Source: Rachycentron canadum
Taxonomy: Eukaryota; Chordata; Actinopteri; Carangiformes; Rachycentridae
Length of the DNA: 64,000 nt
NCBI GenBank assembly: GCA_038496675.1
Contig: CM076669.1
Coordinates: 13,782,036-13,846,035, forward strand
Reading direction: 5' to 3'
The position numbers and the translations under genes are program-made. The notes beneath the pieces were generated by a model. The model ran no database searches and was not told where the DNA came from. It saw nothing but the letters and a program-made list of their open reading frames with translations. Positions 8,761 to 20,800 of the stretch are shown in pieces (within the stretch, counting starts at the first letter, position 1; each line of letters starts with the position of its first letter).

Positions 8761-11609
8761 TGTGACCTGGGGTAGCCGCAGGATCGTAAAGTCATCATCC
8801 TGAGGCAGGTGTCAGAACTGATACAGAGAAGACCTGTGTGTCCCTGAACACAGCACAGTCCACCTGGTTAATCTGAGCTGGAATAGTCAGCTTTTATTCT
8901 TCTGTTTAGTTATTTATCCAACAGTTTCTTCATTATAATAAAGACTAACAAACTGAAACAAGAGGACATTGAAGCGTGCATGTCTCAAAACTAGAATATA
9001 TTATGAAATAATATGTATAAAGATGATATTTACCTTTTGTTGCTGTGCCTTTTAAAGACAAACTTCATCTTTCCGATATTGAAAACACGCAGCAGAAAAA
9101 ACCCCCACAACCATAAATTATTACATTATTTCAACCTTTGAGCTAAAGAACTGATTCAGGTGTAGATGTTTTTCTAGTCAACAAGTTTTGAATCAGCTTC
9201 TCCATCCTCGAAATGTTCAAACATGACTAGAAGCCAGTTTTTCTTTAAATAGCAGAGCAGTTTGGTTTTCTCGCTTTCCTGGTTGAGAAACTCGCTCTCC
9301 TTTTTCTGTTCCCGCTTCGTCTGATGGTTGTGGACTCCTCAAACACAGGATGTGGATATTCGGGCCTGTGTGATGTTTGAAATTTAACATAATTCACAAA
9401 ATTTCCATCACATCTTTCCCAGTCATTTCGGCGGCGGGGGGGTAAACTGGAGCCTCAGCGTGTGGTTGCAGGTTTTACATTTATCTCTATACAAGTTCCT
9501 TTATGTAATTTTCAAAGTGTAGTGTGAAGTGTAAAGATTGTATATAAATCATTGTCTGTTTTCACCATGAAATATTAATCGGACCCACAAAGACCAGACC
9601 ATGACCAGTTATCTACGTCATCTCCCAACAGATGCTCCTCAGTATGAATGGCAGTCTGCAGCCACTAATGGTAATGACCCCACCCCCCTTTTTTTTTTTT
9701 TTGATGATGAAATGGTTAATTGCCAAACAGCAGTGACCTTTTTGTCCTCAATTAGCTGGTTCAGTGCTGCTGCTGGACTTCATGCAGAGAGGTGTCCAGT
9801 TGGTGAAGGGAGGAGACTACGATGCAGAAACAAGTTGTAGTGATGTGGGGGCTGGTTTGTAGTGAATCAATATCCTGCTGATGCTGTTTATATCGAAATG
9901 ATTCATCAGCAGCCTTTTAGTGAAGTTCAGTTATGAATGAATGGAGGCTGTGTTGTGTTAACTAAGACTTTGTGTCTGCGTTTTGTCTTGAAAATGATTG
10001 TAATTACTGGTACAGATCTCTGGTTATTTGGCTCCTCCCACCAATGTGAGGCTCAACCAATGAAAAAACGTCTGGGTCTGAGAGAAGTTGGTGCTTTTTA
10101 GCCGGATTGTTACCTGAGATTGTTTTGCGTGAACCTGCGTCAGTCCAGCAGGTACTAAAAGGAAGAAAGGTCCGAGGTTGGATAGTACCTGATGCCTCAT
10201 AGCGTGTATGTGTGTGCGTGTGTGTGTGCGCGCACCAATGTGGCGTCTGCAGGGAGAAGTGTGGTGAGGTCACTGCGTGGTGACTGGGCCGTGACTCCTC
10301 GCCTCAGCAGCTCGTCGCTGCTGCTGCTGCAGACTCCTCGTGTCGCTGAGGACAGTCACAAGTTCACAGTTCAGGGATGACTCTCTCCTGCTGGGTAGAT
10401 CTGCAGGGGCCGAGAGCAGCAAGGTTTTCGTTCTCTTACTTTAGGTTTCAAGCTTCATTGTTTTTAATTTACCGTTGTAATCGTCATGATGCTCTGATGG
10501 TTATGTCTTGTCTGGTTCGTCCTGTCTCAGTGGAAACAGACGCAGTGAAAACATTTCACAGCATGTTTTCATTTTCATGCTGAAATCAACAGTCTGAGCC
10601 TAATGGCGACTTCCCTGAGCTGCCATTTTACAACTTGTAACTGTAATAGCTTATTAAAATAATCCGCCGGCTTCACACAACCCCCCCACCACCACCCCCC
10701 CGTCCTGTCCGCAGTCCTGGAAACACAAAAAAATCTTTCTATTCCTTTTAAGTTGGACAGTTTGAAAATGTTGAATATTGCAAAACAAAAGAGTATAACT
10801 TATGCTATTACTACATACACTGTAGTTCAGTTTGGAGAATAAAAAATGCAGCATATTGATTATCAGCACTAAATATCAAAAAGCAGCTATTTTTGTGAGA
10901 GATCACAGTAATGCAAACCAGCTCACAGTGTACAACACATACACATCTATACGACACACAGCTCGTCTCACAGAGGAGGATTATGAAGTACGATGACACT
11001 GTTCGACGAAGCTTTCTTCATGGGATGTTTAGCCTCTTGGTTCTCCCCTGGCAGCAACATTAAGAAGGTGGCAGAGTGCCAGACGCACAGTGATGAGTCA
11101 TAATGTTACTGAAAAGTAAGAGTGGTGTGTTACTTAGCTGGGCTACTGCATCCCATACAGGACTAAAAGTAAAACCAGGAGCGGGTTGCTAAGCGACTGC
11201 AAAAACACTGTGGTTCATGTGATGCTGTAAAACAGATCGATTTCTCACCACATTTTACTGTAGGAAAAGAATTAGGTGAAGATGCTGGTATATGAACAAC
11301 AGGTGCAAGGAACATACTGTGTATGACTATAATAGTGGTCAAAGGATATTGTATGACTGTGCATTCATGTTGCTCTGTGTGCTGCAGCTGGATGCTGTGA
11401 CAGCTGTGGCCTTATTAATATATCAATGTGAGGCAATAGAAACTAGAAACAGTAAGATAGAAATGGCTGATGTCGATATTTAGAAGGATACTTTGAGGTT
11501 ACAGATATTTATTGAAAAAGTAGCTAGAAGCTAATGGTAGCTTAAGTGGAGTCCCAACGCGAAGCATGTTCATAACTTTGGGTCAAAATCGTCAGATCAA
11601 AATAGTTTA

Positions 11610-12470
11610 CATGGTTTTCTTCCTTTTAGTTTAGCATGCTAACAAGCTAACATCTGCTAATTATCAGACATCAGAATATCTTTATTTCTGCAAGTATTCA
11701 GTCAGATTTTGCTCAAATTGAAGAATTATCCAGTTGCCAAAGTTCATGCTCAGGGGACAATGAATGTCTGAATAATTGTTTTTGACACAATTTCAGTTAA
11801 AAGGACAAATGTGAACCTCTTGTTGGCACTGGAGGAAAAATTGGTACCGCGGGCTTCATCTTCTGGGTACCATGAATGTTTGCACATAATGTCAAGGTAA
11901 TCCATACAGTGGTTAAATGTTGTTAACAGTAGTTAATTGACATGTTTCAGTTTGTAACAAAATGGCGGACTAACTGAAGGGTACACTGACATTAAACTCC
12001 CTTGAGCTGCTAATTAGGAGGAAAAAAAGAGATTGAGGAAATTTAGTAGTAGGTAAATTTCACAGCAAATTTTTTGTTTGCTGTCTAAATGTTATGATGT
12101 TAAAATAAAATCCAGGGGGGTCACTGAAAACATTGGGGTTCCTCCTCTGGGGGGCATGAATATGTAGATCTAATTTTAATTTAAAAAACTGACTTTTGAT
12201 ATTATGCACATATTAATCGAGAAACTTTAAGACTCACAGTGGTAATAAATGAAAGGAAAGTGGTCACCAAAATCTATAGATATCCTCTGGGGATCATGAA
12301 TTTCATAGAAAATAAGCAGCCTTTGAGATCCCTGAATGGTATAAAGTATTGGTAAGACCCACAGGACCTATACCAAAAATGCATAGGAATCATCCTCTGA
12401 GGAGCATGAATGCATGTATTGGTGTTATTCCAGTGGAGAACAGATGGACTGACTGACCATACCAATATTC
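11610..12470. repeat. Reiterated dispersed repeat with 'cctctggg..catgaat' modules
   Basis: The module 'tcctctggggatcatgaat' and variants recur at about 11858, 12141, 12281 and 12391, with a weaker one at 11751, each followed by AT-rich sequence. The block starts with the 'tagcatgctaacaagctaac' motif. The same phrase and its usual continuation (a 'ttgctgagatatgtcacc ttggacca' type end) occur at 58385-58545 and 63155-63485, so this is a dispersed fish repeat that is locally multiplied here. Confidence 0.55.
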
Positions 12471-14629
12471 ACCGCAAAACAGAATAGAAACTGTCATCTA
12501 CCTGACAATGGGGCTCACATGTGCAAACCCCCAGAATGCTTCAGGGCAGGATAAATACCACCACCCACCTCTCTTCAATTCCCTTTTCGTCACTTCGACT
12601 TGAGTCCCCCTGCTCTAACCGCTGACAACCCCTTGGCCCCTCAGCTCCGACCGTCATGAATAATAAAAGCCATGTTCGACAGTTTGTGGTGACACGCTGC
12701 TCACCAGAGAGACACGCCGATCCTTTAACCTCGTTACAGTTCAGCAGGGACTTGGTGTGAGGATGGTTCTTGTAGGAGCCTCATAAATATAGTAATGATG
12801 ATAATAAAAAAAATGTCGCCTCTTGTCAGTCAGCTAATGGATAAATCGACTGTTCATTTCAGCTCTTTGCTCCACATACAAAATGATTCATGTGGTCGTT
12901 AAGTTTCTGCTTCCTGTCCCATCCTCTGTCTGACACTCCTCCACATTATTCTATGACTTGGGTTTTTATGCAGTTTGCCACAGCCCAAAACAATGGACAC
13001 CTCCAATAGTAAATACACATTAACTATGTTTTTATCAGAAAAACAGAAGAAACTTTACAATGGAAAAAGTAAATTAAATTTATTGTGAACAGAAGGAATA
13101 GACTTTTGGCACCTGACAGGAAGTGTATCATTATTGAGGTAGTTCATAGGTTTTAGAGGAATCCTCCCCAGAGCTTAGGGTGGTGGTTGTGATGAGGGGA
13201 GGGAAACCTCTGATTGGATGGTTTGATTGGAGATGGTCATGACATATTACAAGCAATTGGCTCAAGGCACCAAGTCAGAGCTTATAGATGGCAGGAAATG
13301 GTGCTTGTTACTTAGAAGGCCTACGCAAGAAGATAGTCTTCATCCTCATTTTTATCATATTACAAGAGGATGGTACTTGAACATTATGAATAAAGCTTCA
13401 ATCAAACGCAGTCCTCAAGTGCCTAACATCATTCAGATAATGAGCATGTGGTATGTTTTGGAAATACATATTAGATATCTCTACTATAATTTGAATATGG
13501 AAGGTTGTCAAAGAAGGCAGAGCAGCCAATCAGAACATGTGAGGGGTTTAACAGTGAGGAATGGGAAGGAGCTGCCGTCTTCATCAATTACAAGATTTTT
13601 AAATACCACACACTCCGGCACAAACGGCACATCAGCAGGGGTCCGAAAGTGTGGGGTGGTATTTTCTGAGTCTGCCCCGTCATTATTGAGCAAAGCCTGT
13701 GATTACTGCTGAGTCCTGTCTGATGTTACAGTTTAAGGACTTCTCTAATATTTCCTCTGTACCACTTATCAGCTTTCAATTATGGGTTACGGCCTGGGTG
13801 GAGCGCAGTCTGGAAATATTGAGCGTCTAATACGATTTGACATAACCACCGCATCCTTTCTGTTGCCTCTTATGGTGAGACCCAGCAAGACCAGAGAGGC
13901 TGAAGGATTATTGAAGTCTTTTTGACCTGTTGCTGCCCGTGCCTCTGTAATAAACTCCTATCACCGATGTTTGCCCACAGGGTCGGCAGTAACAGAGCGC
14001 GGGTTCCCGTGTGGATATGCCGCAGAAAGAAATAAGACGAAAAGCTGTTCAGGATTAAATGACTTCAGATGTGCTCAGGCACAGAGGGGAAGCAGCTTAT
14101 AGGGTGTTGAGAAAGTGTGGAAGGTGCCAGTGGTGTAAGGATAGTGACTTTCAGCACTTCAGCGGGCAGCTCCCGGTCAATTGGCATCAAGTCGTTACTA
14201 AGAGGGTTGAGCTGTCAGTCAGCCTCCCTGAGACTGTTTGTTTTCATTTCCTGTTTTCCAGCAATTACCTGTAATTTGACTTACCTGCTAGTTTGCTGTG
14301 CAAGAGCCTTTTTGTGGTGGTCGACACATGAGCATCATTTCCAGGGGGGAAGCCTCTTCACTCGATGAGGAGAAGCTGTTCAGCTGGAAGGAAGATTGTG
14401 TTTCCTGTTTTGGTGTTTTGGTGTCATCCCTCATGACAGCGAGCATCTGCCTCTTTGAAATGCCTTAGGGCAAAACACTGAAACCCTAAACTCCTGTAAC
14501 AAAGATTAATCTGGTAACATCCTGAATTTTTATTATTATTAGCAGATAAGATCATGTGAAAATGAAAACCAAGAATGAGCTGGTTCTACTGAGAGGTGCT
14601 GCCTCATGGATCTACTTATCTAACTTATG

Positions 14630-14860
14630 TGAGACCATAGACTGTAAATTAAAGTGAATGTAGACTCTGGGGCTGTGAAGTGAAGCCACTGCTGAAGAGC
14701 CTTAAGCCTTCATTCTATCTAATGGCCATCAGGGGGCGACTCCACTGGTTGTTAAAGGAAGTCAGATTGTATTGAAGTCTATGGGAAAATGGCCCTATTT
14801 CTCCCTTGATTTATGGGCTCAGTAAATGTTTTCTTAATGACCTTATGGTTTCAGTCTCTA
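14630..14860 (+). repeat. Dispersed repeat, family C ('accatagactgtaaat')
   Basis: It starts 'gaccatagactgtaaatt', passes 'ggccatcagggggcgactcc' and 'gaagtctatgggaaaatgg', then continues into 'ctcccttgatttatggg'. A second copy with the same start and order is at 44985-45340, and a piece in reverse orientation at 48095-48260. Class unknown. Confidence 0.6.
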
Positions 14861-17400
14861 GTTTCAAGTCTTCTTCAATACAACAATCAGGATGGTGCAC
14901 AGAGCAGGTCAGATCCACCCCTCACTCCTCCTTAGCTCCACCTTCTCTTGCTAATATAGTTTCTTCTGGTTTCATAAAACCAAGATGGCCGATGGACAAA
15001 TTACAAACTGAAGGCTTCAAAACGGCAGCTGACAAACCATTGGGTGGCGTCATGGTGGGTTGATGCTTGTGTGAGCCCCACCTTTGACATGTGCTGTCAT
15101 GACAGTTAACGTGGCTTGATAATGGTGACTCTATACTCACAGTTGTATTAATCCACAGCTAAATATAGTTCATGACAAATGTACTACTTTTAAGAACTAC
15201 AGTACTCAGCTGTTAAATGAAATCAAAGAGCCTTGTCACTCATTTTAAAAGTGTATTAATCACGTATTCTTATTATCACTGGGTTAAATGGTTTCATGTA
15301 GTGTGAATTCATGTGGGAACAGATCTATGACTTCTTTCAGCAGGAAGACGAGTGGAGGGAGTTTTCCTCTTTGATGAGTTGGGGCAGTATTGTACAAAGC
15401 TACAGCTGTGATCAGTCATTTCACTGACAGGGCTTCTACAGCCTCTGTGGAGCTCAGACTTCATGTCCACGGGTCAGATCTCATTTACAGATGATACAGC
15501 CATCTCTTCGTACACAGACTTCCTGGTGATGATTGTCATGATCTCCATTCAAGTGTTCAAGATGAAACATTCGCCCCACATCCTTTTCCTTCCGCTGCAG
15601 GCTTATTCGACCCTCCTCCCCCTTTAACTACAAAAGCACCGCCGCAAACACCGGGCACATCCGCCTCCATAAGAAATGCACTTTCATCTCATCCGAACTC
15701 CATTTACTTTGAGTGCGGCCTAGTTTTAATCAGGTTTAAGGGTTTCTTCTCTCCTACACTAGCTTGTTTGCTTCATTGCAATTTGATAGCTAATGTGTTT
15801 GAATGTCGCTTCACTGCCGTGCTGTGTTACAGAGCTGTTTCTCTCAGCAGGCTCTATCTGCTTTACAAAGAAATGAGCTGTGAATCACTCTCTCAACTTT
15901 GCATCATCACTGCTGTGTCACTGAATCACTTTCCAGCAGTTTCTGTCCCAGCCTGCCTGGGTAACTTAATCTTGTGCAAATCAGGTGTTGCAGATTCATA
16001 ACTGGTATAAATACCACCTCAGCACACCCATTCAATATGAATGACAGTACATCAGCTATATATCTCCTTTCATCTCACATCTTATGTAGTGAGAACTACA
16101 GGAAGTGGAAAAGCACACATCACCAACAACATCCAAATTCATTTGTACCACAAAATCCACCCCTGAGCAACTTATATATCCTGTTTCTTGCTGAACAGTC
16201 AAGACTCAAGAAGAAGATAATTTGTTGATTTTATTCTACTCCCTGTAGGAACTGTCTAAAATCCAATGTATCCAATTAAATGTTTTGGGCCCAATCTCAC
16301 ACCCGGGTATTACACAAAGCAGCACAAAGCGTGTCATGTTTGTCATTTTCTCGACCAGTGCCTTAAAAGAGGTTCAGTCAGGCGCACAGTTGGTAAATTC
16401 TTATTTTGAGCAGAAAGCAGCCAAACAACAAAGGCGCGATGCAGTATTTCACTGTTTAAGCATTGTCAAACGAGTAATACTCACCTACATAGATGCACAA
16501 TCAGAGTGTAGCACAGTGTTTCCCAGTCATCACCCAGACTACATTTTTCCCCCACTACAGTTTGAAAGGTTCACGTCTCATAACAAAACATTAAAGTTGT
16601 CTATTGTTGTGATTTGTACCGTTACGTCTTTGTAGTGCAGTGATTCACTCAGCCTTTCCTTTCCACTCCGTGCCCATAGAGCTGCTGTGTGTGTGTGTGT
16701 CAGCACTGGACTCACTGGGCAGTCGCACCATGTGATCAACTGACCACAAACAAACAACAAAATCTGTTATTGTGTGAAACACTGCACCATGATAATAACA
16801 ACCCACCAAGGTGCAGGTGCATGTGGCTTTTAAAGGGGGTGCGAGTTGGCACTGTGATTGATTACACCGAAAACACTCCAAAGATTATTTAAGACATATG
16901 GACACACCCTGAATGCATTTGCGCTCTAGACTGTTTAAAATAGATCCATTTGAATGTTACTTGAACACAAAAAGCTGTGAACACTGACATGCAGTGTTAT
17001 TATATGGCAAATAAAAGGCAACATTAAGGCCAGTTAGTTCATCTAACAAACATCAGTTCAGTGTTCACTCTGTGTTTAGCTCTGTTTTTATCTTTATCTG
17101 CTGTTACTTTGAGTTAGTTAATAAATGTGTCTGGCTGCTGTTCAGTTAGGGGAACCATAAACCTTTTGTTTTAGCCTGAAACAGCTGGAAACAGGGTTGA
17201 AAGGGAATTGAAATATTGAAGAATTGAAATATTGAAGTTGCTGCTGTAAAAATAATTCCTCCACATCACATATTGTCTGTTTTTCCCTTATTAATATCAA
17301 AATCTTGATTAGTGAAGCTTTAATATGATGCTTATCTTTATAATCAAATGGAAAGTGATGAGCAACAAGCCCGTTCTCCCTTCCCTTATCTCCTGTGCAG

Positions 17401-17460
17401 GCCTTCATCCATTCTTCCCCCTCACCTCCTCTGGCCTGACAGACCCACCAGCCCATCACC
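17401..17460 (+). other. syn3: syn3 5' UTR within the first coding exon
   Basis: Sixty bases between a strong acceptor (tctcctgtgcag) and the ATG, with no upstream ATG. The start codon context caccATGa has A at -3, favourable for initiation. Confidence 0.75.
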
Positions 17461-17882
17461 ATGAACTACCTTCGTCGGCGCCTCTCAGATAGCAGCTTTG
17501 TGGCCAACCTCCCCAATGGCTACATGATGGATCTGCAGAGGCCCACACCTCCAGGTTCGTCCACTTCCACTTCCTCTCCAGCCTCCCCCGCCACTGAGAG
17601 ACGGAACCCAGCGAGCATCCCCAGCCAGACCCAGGGCTCGGGCTCCGGTCCGGGCTCAGCCCCGGGAGGCTCAGCGTCAGGCTCAGGGAGCTTCCTCAGC
17701 TCCTTCTCCAGCGTGGTGAAGAGCGCCCAGATGGCCCAGAATGTTGCCGCCGCTGCACACGCTAAAGCAGCAGCAGCAGCAGCATCAGCTGAAGGCGCCT
17801 CCGCAGGAAACAGTCAGCCAGCGAAGCCTGTCATACGCAAGCCCAAGATCCTGCTGGTGATTGATGATCAGCACACAGACTG
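17461..17882 (+). CDS. syn3: syn3 coding exon 1: domains A and B, start of C
   Basis: 140 codons plus two bases of Trp141, donor gtgagtgc. Domain A holds Ser9. Ser39-Pro and Ser42-Pro are candidate proline-directed phosphosites. Residues 59-77 are Gly/Ser-rich and 96-110 are Ala-rich, the latter built partly on a GCA triplet run. Domain B is about 35 residues longer than I recall for human SYN3. Confidence 0.95.
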
Positions 17883-20800
17883 GTGAGTGCTTTTTATGGT
17901 GTTAGCATGTGTGTGGGTGGATAATCAAGCTGTGTTTTTCTGAACTCTGCTGCTCGAGTCAAGAGAAGAAGAAACTTAAATGTTTTAAAAGCCTCTTTCA
18001 CACCAGTTCCTTGTTCTTCAACACATGAAGAACTGAAGTGAGATATTTCTCTTTGATTGTGTCTGTGCCAGATTTGTTCCAGTTCATTTACAGTTTAGCT
18101 CCCCCGAAAATTTCCACCTTGGATCACAAAAACCAGTGAGCACTTCAGCCCACTCATCTTTACTGAGTGGAAGTAACGTCTCTGCAGTTCTGCTACATGA
18201 AGCAGACTGGTATCTGGAAAATAAAAGATGACAGCTCGGCCTTTGGTCCGTTTATTAAACAGAATAAACGAGCCCTTCTTTGAAACACTTCATCTCCAGG
18301 CTTTCTTTAGGTGATAGTTATTAGGGAAAGAAATGACAGACCTGCAGTGTCGTCTTTAACATTTCAAAGTATTATAAAGTAAGAATTAGGTGAAAAGATT
18401 GATACCACCAACATGTATTTGTTTCAATTATGGAGCTAGCGTCAGTAGAACATTAGCCATTAGCTTAGTGCAGTGGTTATCAGCCTTTTTCACATCCAGG
18501 ACCCTAAACTGACACCAGTAAGACCATGGACCCCCGTCTAATAAGATTTGTGCTTTTAGATGTTTTGCAGAAAGTGTTGAAAACCCTGACCAAAATAGTC
18601 TTAGATACTTCTAGGTAGAAAGGAAAGGAAAATAAATGATTCCCCTTTTTGTTAGGGACCCTCAGGAGCCTCCTCGCAGACACCTGGGACCCAATTTGAG
18701 AACCACTATCTCAATGTAAAGACTAGAAGCAGAGGAAAAAAGGCTCAATCTAAAATTCAAAATAGTGGTGAGCACTATGGCCTCACAGCAAGAAGGTTCA
18801 AGGTTCAAACCCAGGACCTGGGGTCTTTCTGTGTGGAGTTTACACATTCTCCCTGTGGCTGTGTGGGTTCTCTCTGGGTTCTCTGGGTTCTCCCACTGTC
18901 CAAAGACATGCACATTAGGTCAATCTGAGACTCTAAATGGTCCATAGGTGTAAGTGTGAGTGTGAATGGTTGTTTGTCCTTGTATGTCTCTATATGTCAG
19001 ACCTGTGGTAGACTGGTGACCTGTCCAGGGGGAACCCGCCCTCGCCTAAGGCCAGCTGTGACCATGCCTGAATCAGCTGTCTAGATAATGGATGGGTGAA
19101 TGGCCATGTTAAATCTTGCTAGTTTAACTCACACAGAAAGTATAAAATATGACATTTAAAGACACAGGGAATTCTGACAATATGCTGCTGTCACCTCAAC
19201 AAATAATGAACTTTTATTTATCAAGAAACACTGCAGTTACAGCACGTTGTTCCCCCTGAGCTCTGGACACAGCCAGTTTATCTGATTTCCCGTTTCCAGG
19301 CTTCATCTCCATATACAGCTGTCAGATATCTGAGTCATCAATTTCTCATCTGTGTATTCCTCAAATTTAACTAAATATTCACTTGTACCAGCCACTTATC
19401 AGTGTTAGCCACTGAAACTTGTTAGCATGTGAAAAAATATTGTGCCTGAGGGACGATGAGTTTGATTTTCATACTTCTCGTGTGGCTTAACTTTCTTTTT
19501 TTTTAAACTGCTGTTTATTCAAAAACATTCTCCAGGTTTAATTGTGAGAGGAGTGAGACATCCTGTTGTTTATGACAGACGTGTACGTCCTTGGCTTTAG
19601 CAGGCCTGCACCACGCTGCTCTGTGCTGAAATACAAAATTGTCATGGTAACAAGAGGAAGGTCCTTTAGCTTTGGATATGACAGAAAAATGAATGAGCTT
19701 TAATGAGAAGCGATGAGTTCATCTTTCACCCCAGCACATAACCTACGTGATATCAGCTGCCTTCTGCTGCAGCTGCATTGATTTCCAGAGCTGCAGTCGA
19801 GACATGCAGCATCCAGTTTATCATGTTGTTCTTTCTGAATCAATAAACCACTCTTCCATTTCATAAACTGTTATTCAGTTGGCTGACATTTGCTGGTAAA
19901 TCGACCTCAGTGAAGCTGTTATTAGCCGTTTCCAGCCCTTTGAAGTTATCTATGGAATAAGCTCAGATCATTATGTATTAACGTATCTGTATCTGAGGCT
20001 CTGCGGGGAGATTGGGCCGGGGTCTACAATGATCACTAAATTAAAGCGCCCCGCTGATGGCCATGTCAAAAGCACCAAAATTGCTCACAGTTTTCTGAAA
20101 AGCCTGTTGTCCTCTTTTCTTTAAGCTGGCTGGCTGAAATCCCAAACGGGCTCGTTCCTCTTCACATCCCGGCGTCTCTGCCGTCAGGGGATCATCCATA
20201 GGCTCTCTGAGGGAGCAGCCTCACTCTTGAGAGAACAGCAGGGCTTGTTATTCACCTACACAAATCCAGCTGAAGAGAGAATAACGGAGCCTTTGACAAG
20301 TGGCCGCTTGCCTTTTTTTAAGTGAATGAACTAAAGGGAAAGTGATTGAACATCTGCAGTAAATACACCTTTGTGGGTTGTTTAATGTTCAAACTCAAAA
20401 GTGCTGATTCAGTTCTGTGTCAGTTTGAAGTAGTTTGTGGGGCTATTGTGTTTTATTCTAATGGATTACAGTTATTAAGTCTGTATATCTCTTACCGTTC
20501 CTTCACCTGGATGTGGAGCTTCAGTGAGACACTAGAAATCTGTTTTCACATTTTCATCTGAAGGGTAAAAGTGAAGGAAAACAACCTGGTCCTTATTTTC
20601 CCTGTTTGCGTGTCCGTGCAATCTTTGCAATGGGCGACCCCACAGCCGAATATTTAGGGCGCACACCACGCGAGTTCAACCGGTTCTCCTTCTCTCTGTA
20701 CCAGATTATGTCACTCTTCACTGTCCTATAAATAAAGGCCCAAAAACTTACTTTAAAAAGAAAAACCCTCATAGTGAGTCCACTACTGAGCAAGAGAGAC

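Larger units (their letters stand above)
8417..17400. other. syn3: Presumed syn3 5'-UTR intron, about 9 kb
   Basis: Intron if the first exon above is right; otherwise upstream flank. It contains a reiterated repeat block (11610-12470), a dispersed repeat (14630-14860), a GT run near 10205-10235 and a short one near 16684-16700. A 161-codon open frame at 13227-13712 is the longest in the window apart from the PARP exon; it matches no family I know and has no supporting signals. The right end is a strong pyrimidine tract ending cctgtgcag. Confidence 0.5.

Noticed and set aside
8137..8775. Several long open frames on both strands
   Set aside because: Explained by a CpG-rich, stop-poor block and GA/GAA repeats; no frame resembles a protein family.
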